Positions 10,505-20,394 of a stretch of 64,000 bases of DNA are shown piece after piece. Where the stretch lies: assembly GCF_000182565.1 (NCBI RefSeq), contig NW_015971542.1, positions 568,976-632,975 on the forward strand. Reading direction: 5' to 3'. This stretch comes from Spizellomyces punctatus DAOM BR117. Taxonomy: Eukaryota; Chytridiomycota; Chytridiomycetes; Spizellomycetales; Spizellomycetaceae. The position numbers and the translations under genes are program-made. Below the pieces are notes generated by a model. That model was not told the DNA's origin and searched no databases. It was given only the letters and a program-made list of their open reading frames with translations. Each line of letters begins with the position of its first letter. Position 1 is the first letter of the stretch.

Positions 10505-12431
10505 TCAATGCTTGCGATTGTCAATCCACATGTTAATCATTTCCGATGATACCTCGGGTTGATCATACGGCACCTATAAACATGGTTTAACTATTATTCC
10601 CTCATCTAAACAAATATCCATCATCTTGACTTACCATGTGCCCGGCTTCATAGATCCTCAAGAATGTCAAAGCGCCGTAAGTCCTAAACTCACCGGCTTG
10701 TTTGCCAGTGGACTTGGCGATCCACGGCAAATCCTTTGCCTTTTGGAAACCTGCCGATCCGTCCCATTCCAACTCAATAGACCACGCCTTGTTCCCGATC
10801 CAATTGCAGATGAAGTCACTGTCACCAGCGTAGATGAGGACACGAATGCCCTTCGCGAGCAAAGGCGGCAAGTCCCGCACGAAAGGACGCATCCAGTCGC
10901 CTGCCATCATGAACTTCATGTTGATATCCTGCTTGCAACCTTCATACTGGCGATCCACGCCCAAAGCATCTTGGACATCAGGACGATTGAGATAAGTTTC
11001 AATATCCGTCAGAATCGAGTAACACAGAGGATTGGATGGGTCGCACTTCTTGCGAATGTCGTAAATATTCAGCCCAGTCTTCTGGAAAGGCTGAATCATG
11101 GCATTATTACAGTAAATGGCACCGGGACTGTAAGGGTAAAATTACTTTATAATCCATGATTGAATAGACAGCGCCATCAATACATACACGCAAGTGAAAG
11201 CTGTGTTCCACTTGTAGCAGGATTCAATAAGGCGTTTACAGGTAGGGTACTTGCTTCGCATCTCCTCGATATCCCTGTCATCCAAGATGGGGCCATCTGT
11301 CGAACGATGAGACGATGTGCAGGGTTCATTTCCACCCTACGAAAACATACTACCAGGTCGTAACATACTACTTACATTTTTCGTCGGCAGCCATATCAGC
11401 GTAATACTCGTACTGAACCAATGGCTGGTAGATAATTTAGCCAGAAGGTTAGACGTCTCAAAGCAATCAAGCCTTTTCCGGTGGAAGTAAACTGATGAAC
11501 GCAACCTACATCTGTCAATCCATTTCCAATAGCCAGTCCCTTCAAGTTCACTTCCACTTTCTCACTATTTTTGAGCAGGCGATTGCGCTTGAGAGCATCG
11601 TTTTCCTCGGCAATTTTGTGTCCAATGGCGGGAACATAGTGACCAGCATACGACTCTCCGGTCACATGGAAGTCCAGGTTAGCGTATTGCTTGTATGTGG
11701 TCAAGAAGAGCTGCAGAAACGCATAAACATCCTCGGCAGCATCTACAGTGTTGCTGACTTGCTCCCCATCGGTATAACTGAACCCCACGTTTATCGGTTG
11801 GTCCAAAAAGACAAGATTGGCTTCATTGTTCCATGAATCAGGGTTTAGAGTCGTGCCGTTGCCTCCAGGATTGACACGGCATGGACCAAGCTCCATGAGC
11901 AGCCCAGTGAGCGATGAGCAGCCAGGACCGCCGTTCAGCCATAGGACAAGCGGGTCCTTTTCTGGGTTGCGACGGGATTCAAAGAACCAAAAGAAGAACT
12001 AGAAACAAACCAAGCAGTTCGTCAAATTGTCAGCAAGTCATCTATGAGTATTCCAACGTACATGCTTATCGTCGCTCTTTCCGGTTACATCAACATAACC
12101 AACATACTAGAAACATAAGGTTTTTCAATTAGTCAAGCCAATACGAGAGGTAAAGGCGTTGCACCTGGAGATAACATACCTGCTTTACATTGGGATCACA
12201 TAGCTTAGTTTCCTCCTTCACGCGAAGGCGGTAGTTTGGGAACTCTGCAAGAGTATGCACATTCCAAGCTTGGACTTTGTCATCGGACAGAGTTTTTGTG
12301 CTAGCTGCAGGAACTGTCAACTGAGCGTTAGAAGCAAACTGGTTATGAACCAGCTTCTTCCAAGTGCCAGGCATGGACGCCGCCGAGGCAAGCGTCGCAG
12401 TCGCCAGGGTAAATAGTGCGGCTAGACGCAT
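10505..12431 (-). CDS. Serine carboxypeptidase Y-like (vacuolar S10 peptidase)
   Basis: Vacuolar exopeptidase of family S10. The ATG at 12431 begins a signal peptide ([17 protein letters not shown]) and a propeptide of about 90 residues. Catalytic serine lies in [13 protein letters not shown], aspartate in [18 protein letters not shown], and histidine in EAGHM|VPYDQPE, where the last intron (10574-10634) splits the conserved GHMVPYDQP motif. The oxyanion and substrate-recognition region is partly seen as [10 protein letters not shown] around 11900-11970 on the minus strand. Cysteine-rich segments ([22 protein letters not shown]) match the CPY disulfide pattern. The C-terminus [11 protein letters not shown] ends the normal alpha/beta-hydrolase fold. 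At least five short introns interrupt the gene. Confidence 0.93.
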
Positions 12432-13074
12432 TCTTTTGTGGTGCTCTTTGCGGTCAGTCACGAGTAGGAAGTTTGTCGGTCAGTCACAAGTAGGAACTTT
12501 GTCCAAACGGTTGAATATGATGTCGATGAGCGGCGATGGAAAGGTGAAGCAAACAAGGGGAGGGATCATGGGCAATTTACAACACCCACGACATGATCGG
12601 ACACGTCATGAGGATATCTAATGGATACGCCAGCCACCCGCCACGGGTTTTTGCAGTTGAAAGCGTTTCCGTCCTTTTTTTACGTCTTGTTGCTAGATCA
12701 TTCTTACTGGCCGAATTTTGGCCTTGGACTATGGATTGACAAGAAAGCACATTCTGTGATGCCAGCTCGTTCCTCCGACCCTGTACACTGTAAACCTCCT
12801 CCAACAAGTACTGGACTGGCCTCGTTCACTTTCAGTTTTCACCTTGTTATCAAAACAGTCTTGAGCAACGCTGGATCCTTATGGGGATGAAATTGTCAGA
12901 ATGCAAAGGTCAAAGCGAGCTGGCAGGACTTGCGCAGTGGAAAATGCTGTCGATTTCCAAGTGGCGCAGATCACTATGGATTATGTCAGCAATTCCGATC
13001 TCAGAATCCAAACAATAACTGAATAACTTGTATGTGTCAAAGTCAAGCTTGAAATGATCCCCCATGCCCAATAG
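12432..13074. other. Divergent promoter region, no gene seen
   Basis: Lies between the start of carboxypeptidase (minus) and the start of the 641-residue protein (plus). It contains a near-duplicated stretch, CGGTCAGTCACGAGTAGGAA and CGGTCAGTCACAAGTAGGAA, at about 12451-12470 and 12477-12496, inside the presumed carboxypeptidase promoter/5' UTR. No convincing reading frame. Confidence 0.5.
12451..12496. repeat. Short tandem duplication upstream of carboxypeptidase Y
   Basis: Two copies of a 20-base element, GGTCAGTCACRAGTAGGAA plus a flanking C, lie about 26 bp apart immediately upstream of the carboxypeptidase ATG. They differ at one base. The placement suggests either a recent duplication in the 5' UTR or a repeated regulatory site. 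Confidence 0.6.
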
Positions 13075-15000
13075 ATGAGCGGTCGCGCCTATCCTTTCCC
13101 GTACTCTCTGGTGGTCGGCAGTCGTCAGCCACCAGAGGCTACGTTACGTCTCAGCGCTGTAGATCCGCTCACGGAACCCATTGAACCGATCATTGCTGAG
13201 ACCTGTAAACCACTCCTGGAAACCGATCTCACATCTTTCAAAAACAGTCAAAGTTACTTGGAACCTACTCAAGAGGTAGAAGGTCAACATGATGACAGCG
13301 AAAGACGTCCTGTTGTCCTGCATGAAGGCAGATCCAGTTCACCTGGATCGGAGCTAGCGGCCAACCAAGGCCATGATTTAGGCCAACTGAGTGAGGAAGC
13401 GATGAATGACACTGAGCGTACTCCACAAAAGGAAGAGTTTCCATTCCGTCTGCCTAATCTATTGGAGGCACATCTACGAAGGCAGGCTTTACAAGAAGCG
13501 CAAAAGCAAAACCCGAGCCTACCTCACACTCGAATATTGTATGCCAATTTTTCCCGGGTACAATATAGAAAACCCAACAAGCCGCCATCGCCAAAGCAAG
13601 ACACTCCCAATGATGTTCAATCTGAGCCGATCAAGATTGTTCGGGAAGCGAAAAGGCGCAGAGTAAAGCGCGTTGCGAAGTTGGCTCCCATGCGTTTTAC
13701 AGGTGGTGCCCCGAAGAAAGAAGCCGTGACTGTTCAGCCGAAGAGTGCATATCGCAGTGCAGAGTCCGAGGGTACAACTGGCAAAGTTCCAGCGAGACCA
13801 TCTTCTGTACAACTGGCGCATCCCAAGTCTACCCACCAAGCAGCAGGATCTTCGACTGTCGCCGAACCTCAATCAGTTGCAGAACGCCGCCTGTCGGCCT
13901 CACCGCATGCGTTCCGCGGATTCGTAGCTAGTAACCCTACAGTCTCTAGGCGACCTTCTATCAATCCAACTGAAATCACAATGATTACACAAGGACGCCG
14001 CACATCAAATGTCTTTGGGGTGGACAGCCAGTTTGGAACAGGTAATCAAAAACAGGAACGGTCAAGGCGAACTAGTCTGTTCAGTTCTCCTAGTAGCGCT
14101 CGACGGCGTATGTCGGTAGATAGCTTTAGCGGAGCCTTCCGGCCGAGATCTACCCGGAGAAGAAGAGGTGGTCCCTCAAATACTCCAGCTCGCGAAGAGC
14201 AGCTCCTGGAATGTGATCATATTCTGTCAGCTTTCGAGGAAAAGTATTTGTTTATTCGACGAGAAGTGGTTGAGCGCGCCATTCTGAGACCAGAAGAAAT
14301 CATTCGCTTACCACCGACAATGCCAGCATATGGGGACGCCAGTGAGATAGTAGCATCCTCGGTCGCGACCCGCTCGCAGGCGGCGAATGTCGAGGATAAT
14401 CGTGATGACGATATCATACAACGACCTCCTCGCCGACGAAGTTTACTTGTTAAACCAGCTGTGGTGTTACGAGAGTCCCTCTCGGACATTGATATGTCTA
14501 GATCAAACTCTCCGAAGGTGAACTCTTGGTGGTCACGAGCAGAATTAAAATTGCTACGAGCTCGATTACGAGCATTTAAGGACGGTCATTATCAAAAACC
14601 AGCCTTCGTGAAACAAGAAGATGGTTCAGATGGTGCGCCTTTTTCGCTCTCTTTCGCCAATAGTCGATATTCGCTAGATAGAACTGGCGTAACTTTCACT
14701 CCACCTCGAGCGCCATCATCCTTGAGAGCAAGATCCGCCTTCACCCGACGTTTGCAAGCGAACGTCGGACGACCTTCCCAAGAACCGATGACACAGAATA
14801 CTTATGCCGCTCGTCGTCGAACAATATCAGTTTTTGATGCGTATGTTTTGCCAATTGCATCGCCTCAACGACCGCGATCAGTGACAGGATCGATTCTTAC
14901 GGATGGAAGAAATACACCCACAGCCGAACGTAGGAGTCCCATCTCGGAGCTTCGATCTAAAGGTCAACCGCTGTGGGGTATCACTGTCAAGTTACACTAG
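13075..15000 (+). CDS. Large disordered basic protein of unknown function
   Basis: A single uninterrupted 641-codon frame. I recognise no domain. The composition is rich in Ser, Arg, Pro and Glu with many RRxS phosphorylation-like sites (RRRTS, RRRMSVDS, RRPSIN, RRRSLL), so most of it should be intrinsically disordered. One more ordered, probably helical segment lies around residues 380-420 (LLECDHILSAFEEKYLFIRR) and another near 485-510 (WWSRAELKLLRARLRAF). The strong bias toward basophilic-kinase sites suggests a signalling or cytoskeletal scaffold, but that is inference. Being intronless is unusual compared with its neighbours. Confidence 0.7.
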   Translation: MSGRAYPFPYSLVVGSRQPPEATLRLSAVDPLTEPIEPIIAETCKPLLETDLTSFKNSQSYLEPTQEVEGQHDDSERRPVVLHEGRSSSPGSELAANQGHDLGQLSEEAMNDTERTPQKEEFPFRLPNLLEAHLRRQALQEAQKQNPSLPHTRILYANFSRVQYRKPNKPPSPKQDTPNDVQSEPIKIVREAKRRRVKRVAKLAPMRFTGGAPKKEAVTVQPKSAYRSAESEGTTGKVPARPSSVQLAHPKSTHQAAGSSTVAEPQSVAERRLSASPHAFRGFVASNPTVSRRPSINPTEITMITQGRRTSNVFGVDSQFGTGNQKQERSRRTSLFSSPSSARRRMSVDSFSGAFRPRSTRRRRGGPSNTPAREEQLLECDHILSAFEEKYLFIRREVVERAILRPEEIIRLPPTMPAYGDASEIVASSVATRSQAANVEDNRDDDIIQRPPRRRSLLVKPAVVLRESLSDIDMSRSNSPKVNSWWSRAELKLLRARLRAFKDGHYQKPAFVKQEDGSDGAPFSLSFANSRYSLDRTGVTFTPPRAPSSLRARSAFTRRLQANVGRPSQEPMTQNTYAARRRTISVFDAYVLPIASPQRPRSVTGSILTDGRNTPTAERRSPISELRSKGQPLWGITVKLH

Positions 15001-15269
15001 TCGGTGGACCGCACACTCCAATTTGGTAATACATTTAGAAAGGGGGAAATCGATAGTTGCTTCCAAAGGAGATCCTGCCTTAGATAGGGGCAGTCTAGTT
15101 GTGGTGTATTGGCCTACAGGCAAAACAGTGGGTTGTCATATAGCTTCAGTAGCATGAACCGATAAAGCTGTATTTTCATGGTTTCATTCAATTCATGAGA
15201 GACTCCAATATAACCGGATACACACTGCAGCAAGCTTTACAAATTGATCACTAAAGTGCCGCAGGACAA

Positions 15270-18200
15270 TTATTGTTTTATCCCACACTCTGCTATATGT
15301 TTTTTGAGGCTTGGAATGTTGCGGCATTCGGTTTTGCATCGATGGCACAGCAACGGGCCTTTCAACATTGCCTCGTAAGTCGCTTCATTGTACTTGAATA
15401 AAACGTCAGTTATAAGGGCCCAGTGCAGCTGCCGACCCGCTCTAACATATGACGTAACCCTCACCCGCACTTGGCCCTTTGCGTCTAGCATAGATCGAAC
15501 CGTATCGAAGTCAAGAAAAAACTGTGAGGTAAATGAGTTCCAGTGCTTCTTGTTCTTCAGCGCCGCCGAGTCGAAATCTTGGCTGATAACATGCATGTGG
15601 AGCTGCCTGTTACATTTGATCAAAGCTAGATATGTGAAAGGCTTCCTTTTGCATCCCGGTATCTGGACCACACACCTCATACTAGGAATGGCGTGAAACC
15701 CGATGCGAAATTCTAGCGAAGCATCTTTCTTACGCATCTCGTTCACGACCTCATCCGCCTTTCGTTTCATGCTATCCAAAAGAGGTAAATCTTCTCTCGA
15801 TAAGACCGCAAGCCCGTCACGGGGTTGCCTCGGAAGAATTAAGAGATGCTTTTTTGCCTATCAACCAGTATGAAAATCTCGGAAGTCGAGCTGAAGATGA
15901 GATCACAGCGGTTGTCTGCACCTTGGGATACTTGTCCCGGATGACAACTAAATGATCATCGTAGGATAACACATCCTGGGGGTGCTGTTCGGGATGCAGG
16001 CAGTACGGTCTAAGAGCGTCATTCCATCTTCCTCCAGATTTGGGCATATCGGCCACATCTGCTTCGTCACCGAGAGATACGGGAGTTCTCGGCTGTGACA
16101 TTAAAACACTGACTGTATAAAAGTCTCAACAATGATCCATTAAGATCAATCATCTCAACGCACAACTGTGCACTTACATGCGTTCTTTGTGTCGGTGGTA
16201 CGATCCGATGTGGTCAATCCCCTCAGATCAGCGAAGGAGTTGAAGATTGCCTTGTACACCGTCTCAAGCTTTGCAACAGCATCATCGTCATTACTAAGAC
16301 AATCAGGTCTCTTTGGGTTTAAATTTGGTCCAACCACATGAATGACCTGTACGACTATCAGCACAGGCTCGGTACTTTGGAGACAGAGAAGATAACCTGT
16401 TCAACATGCTCGTCCATGAACAGAGGCGATGTACTTTCTACAGGTACGGGATACGCTTTGCCAATCTGCACGTCAATCACCAACGTACGTTAAATTGCAA
16501 GCTAATGTGCATGAAGCAAGCCGTTCAAACCTCAGCTGGTTTCGGATAGAGCTGTTTAGCTGACTGCATTAGCTCCACGCCCGCGCGTTCATGCACCGCC
16601 TTACAGCTTGCGGTTGCCGCTGCATAAATTGATGAGAAGTTTGATCCTTTAAGTGATACTGCAGGGTTTCGCTACATACACGGTTTCCACCTCCATGATG
16701 TTTCTACAACAATTGCCCGACATGCCAGTCCTTGTGATGTGTGCATTCTAGATATGTCGCCTTGAATGACTCGAAAACGCGGTAGGTCTGCCAACCGCTA
16801 TGACAGACAATTGAGTTGAGTGGCGGTAAGATTTCATGTCGCACATTGCTGAAATCTAAATGAATGGGAGGAATGTCAACCTTGTTACCTGATGAAATTG
16901 ATTCAAAATGGCCTCGTTAGCGTCAACAAGGACGCATTCAACATTGAGCCATGTGGGGAGGCTAAGAAACTCGCGAATGATTTTCGATGCACACTCTGCT
17001 GCTTTATCTACGTCAAATTGGCCTTCGGTTGTTGAAATTGATGCAACGGCAATTCTATCTAGCAAACCTCGTCAAAAGGCAGCATGTATTTGAAAGATTT
17101 CCATTACCCACCAACACCATGATCTGTGTGGTTGGAATCATCGACTCGTTTGTTATCTGGTAGTCTACTCTGCCGTACATCCCCAAGACTTTGACAGGTC
17201 TCACCAGAATCATTGGTGTTGATCGGTATCTTCTGGTCGGCATCGCCTTGGTCAGCCTCAGTGTCCTTATCCTCGACAGAGGAACGACTCAAAACCGGAG
17301 GTAGGTTTGTTACGGGGCTGGAGATCTTGATAGGGTTTGGTATATTCGACGATACGTCCTTCTCGTTCACCCCACCATCATCTTCTTCGTCACGGTAACT
17401 AACCTTGCGTGTTGCAGACGATCTGCTCGATCGCCGAGTTTTTACATCCCCTGTTGAGGTACCGCTTTTCGTTAGCTTGGCATTCAACTGGGAGGAGTCT
17501 TTATCGAGCCAAGGATGTGCAAACTCTGCAAAATGCATAGGATTCTTGCGGTAGCATGATTGTCCATACTTGCAGACTCGCCTTGAGTCCACATCATCCA
17601 GCAGGTCGTCTGGTCCTTCCATTTCGTCCTCGTCTTCGTCTTCTTCATATTCAACGTCCTCATCAGAGACGACGAAATCGGGATCATCCGGATCGTAATA
17701 GTCGTCCTGATCTTGATCGATGGATCTACGCCTCCTGTTACGCAGTGTCGCTTTCACATCCTGTACTTTTGTAGAGGATCGTCCGTGCACACGCCTTTTC
17801 GAAACTCGTTCATCATCATCATCCGTCGTTCCCGGTGGCCGCTTCTTTCCAGCGATGGCCGATGGTTGCCCGTCCAAGAGTTTAACTTCGATCTGGTAGT
17901 AATGCTCCCCTTGTAGCTGTCATGCATCGTTTAATGAGTCTGAGTACCACAGCTAAACGCATCCGACGAACTGGGCAAAGTAAACACACTAAGAAAAAAC
18001 CGTCGCCGCTTCGGAGTTCAAATTCATTGTCTTTCCCGACAGCTTCTTCAGCAGCCCCGTCAATCCGCACAAATGAGTCATTGGGACCTAGCTGTCGTAT
18101 AGTGATTGAGCCAGTCTCGTTATTGTATTTCAATTGTACTGTAAACTCTGTGGTTAGAAAAGAACTGTTTCACGGCCAAGTGTGCATTGCTGTCGCACCC

Positions 18201-18331
18201 TGCTGTCTGCTGCATCGTTTGGTTTCCACGCCCCATATTTTCCGCCCCAAAATGATTATTCCTTCCTTGTCCTTTTCCGCTTCCAAGAGATGGCGTTCGC
18301 CATTGTCCTCTATAAGAGAAATTGCGTACAT
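15270..18331 (-). CDS. Aprataxin with FHA, PBZ, permuted macro, HIT and zinc-finger domains
   Basis: DNA-end repair enzyme that removes AMP (5'-adenylate) from abortive ligation ends. FHA domain: LGRKIWGVETKRCSRQQ spliced to VQLKYNNETGSITIRQLGP (exons 18331 to about 17950), very close to animal aprataxin. An acidic linker follows, then a PBZ poly(ADP-ribose) finger at about 17580-17510 (CKYGQSCYRKNPMHF...H). Next comes a macro domain in permuted order: ISTTEGQFDVDKAAECASK first (17060-16890), then FRVIQGDIS, then VIHVVGPNLNPKRPD (16340-16160). The HIT core has DKYPKAKKHLLILPR, GFHAIPSMRQLHMHVISQDF and LKNKKHWNSF; the C-terminal finger has CHRC...H. Exons join in phase throughout. The glycine-rich macro loop is not obvious, so ADP-ribose binding is uncertain. 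The ATG at 18331 is the simplest start. Confidence 0.88.
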
Positions 18332-18427
18332 TGCTCCTTCAGCGATCTTCCGGAAGGAAGTTGGCTGGTGACGTTGGATGGGCACATTCGAATGTCCATG
18401 GAACTCAATTTCAATCCCTAAAAGGAT
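18332..18427. promoter_or_regulatory. Compact bidirectional promoter (aprataxin / SR protein)
   Basis: Only 96 bp separate the chosen aprataxin ATG (minus) from the first ATG of the SR-type gene (plus). If the SR gene uses ATG 18533, the gap is 201 bp. No TATA box is evident. Confidence 0.45.
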
Positions 18428-19713
18428 ATGGCTACAACCCAGCCAGTCTCACGAAAATCGCGAGGGGGACGCAACGAGCAACATCTTTCATCTCAACGAG
18501 CAGAATTTAACCTGAACAGGGGATCTTCTTTGATGATGGCATACAGCGGTAATTCTGCTCCAATCCCCCCCGCTGGGGATGCCCCTCCGCCTCCTCCAGC
18601 ACCTTACGGTGCTCCACGAGGTAATCGCGATCGGTCCCGTTCCCCGGGCGCTCGCCGCAGATCCATGTCTCCTCGAGGTGGACGTAGATCGCCTTCTCCA
18701 CGCGGTGGACGTCCTCACCCACAATACTACGACTCTCGTGGGCCTGCGCCCTATGATGGTCGTGGCTACGAACCTCCTTACGAGCGCGGTTACGGTGGTT
18801 ACGATCGAGGGTATGAGGGTCGAGGCGGATATCCTCCTAGAGGCAGTTATGGAGGCTACGGTGGACGTTATGAAGAAGGCTATGGAGGCCGCTATGGCGG
18901 CGGAGGCGGCGGCTACAGGCGCCGTAGCCCGCCCCCGAGGAGACGTTATGAAGTGATAAAGTGCGTATACCTGGCTTTTTGTCGCTGCTCCATTCACAAT
19001 ATCAATGATACTTTTTCAGAGGAAATGACGAACAGCGACAAACGACGTCCTGTCTGTACGTCGGAAATCTGCCCTACAGTTTCCGTGAAGAAGACGGTAA
19101 ATTGCATTGAATGAGCTGTCCTGTGCAGTCGAGGTACTGATCGTTACTTGCATAGTCCAAGATCTTTTCGACCGCTACGGAAGGCTGCGTAGTGTTTCTG
19201 TGCCATTCGATCGCTTTACTGGCCGTAACAAAGGGTATTACCTCAGACGTTTCGTTATTTTTCCCCTCAGCATCTGTCTCATGAGTTCACGTTGCCAGCT
19301 TCGCTTTTGTCGCTTACGAAGATCGCCGCGATGCCGAAGATGCCAAAAATAAGTAAGCAGGAATGACTACCCTAGCAAGCGCAATTACTGTGAAGAATGA
19401 CCGTGTTGTCCTGGTGTAGGTACGATGGATTTCTCGTCGAAGGTCGTCGTTTGAAAATCGACTGGGACATTGGTCTCGACAAGAAGGATGAGATCAAATC
19501 CACTACGCGCCCAGCTCGCGGTGCGCCCGGTGATGACTTTGGCAGGGACCGTCCGCGCTCTCCCCCGCCTGCTCCTGCTGGTGAGTTCAACACGGTTTCC
19601 AGTCATTTCGGCGGTCTGCTTATCATTGTGTTCATTTAGCAGGCCGGCGTTCACCTCAGTACAGTCCGTACAGAAGGCGGTCTCCGAGCCCCTTCGGCGC
19701 TCGTCATCCCTAA
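18428..19713 (+). CDS. RGG/SR-type RNA-binding protein with one RRM
   Basis: Splicing- or mRNP-type protein. The N-terminal half is disordered: Pro-rich, then RSRSPGARRRSMSPRGG repeats and Gly/Tyr/Arg-rich boxes. The C-terminal half is an RRM assembled from five short exons: RNP2 is LYVGNLPYSF, RNP1 is KGFAFVAYED, split by introns, and the domain ends EGRRLKIDWDIG. The tail RRRSPSPFGARHP is again RS-like. Exon ends: 18960, 19020-about 19096, about 19158-19235, about 19305-19352, about 19421-19580, and 19641-19713. ATG 18428 is the first in frame; ATG 18533 (MMAYSGN) is an equally good start. The RRM resembles Transformer-2 or SR45-like factors in layout, but the orthologue is not certain. Confidence 0.85.
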
Positions 19714-20394
19714 GCAATGATGAAGTGGGTTGCTTTCCCGATGTGGATATGAATGTATAAATAATCTAGGATGGAGAGTGGTAGCGATGACAACAATGGA
19801 TGTGGGAGGAGAAACCAGTTGATTATGTTTACTCTGAGGAATCGTGCCGTACCTGTCAGTCGACATGGATTAATGTCGTCGGAATGCCGAGTCGAAGGCG
19901 TAATTTTTAATTGAGAAAGTAATTTTGCTGGAGAGCCAAGTAGAGCGGCGACGTGGATTTTTTTGACGAGGCAGAAAATGTGGAATTGAGGCAGAATTCA
20001 GCATTTTGGAGTGGTTGCTTAGAAGCACTTGGACATTGACGAAATACTGTAGCAACGGCCCCCTTCAAAATGTTTTCATGAGGAGGCCCGCATCTATTGC
20101 GTAAGTACATTTGTGCATTTCGTGTATTTGATTTCATGCAGCCAAGAGAACTTTTTGCCTTGCACCTCATGAGTACAAACTCGAAAATCATGGGAGTGGG
20201 ACGGCTAGACATCCCTCTATACACAACAGCCAGGAAACCCGTGTGTCGACAAAAGATACGCTGTACATGTATTGTTATTATTACAAACCGCTAAAGGCAC
20301 GAGCTGAGCATATAAAAGCGAAGGTCAAAACCTTCCTCGTCCGAGCGTTGGTCGCCAGTTGATTGGGTGCGTTTCGGGCGTCTACGAAAGACAA
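19714..20394. other. Convergent intergenic region of 0.7 kb
   Basis: Between the 3' ends of the SR gene (plus) and the PRL1 gene (minus). It contains a plausible TATA box (CATATAAAAG near 20308) that fits neither flanking gene, and several T-rich runs. I could not identify a snRNA, snoRNA or tRNA by motif. A short RNA gene is possible but unsupported. Confidence 0.4.

Noticed and set aside
16155-17877. Separate PBZ or macro gene upstream of aprataxin
   Set aside because: FHA, PBZ, macro and HIT exons are on the same strand and join in phase, without an intervening promoter-sized gap.
19714-20394. snRNA or tRNA gene
   Set aside because: T-rich Sm-site-like runs occur, but no matching U-RNA or tRNA motifs could be recognised by eye.
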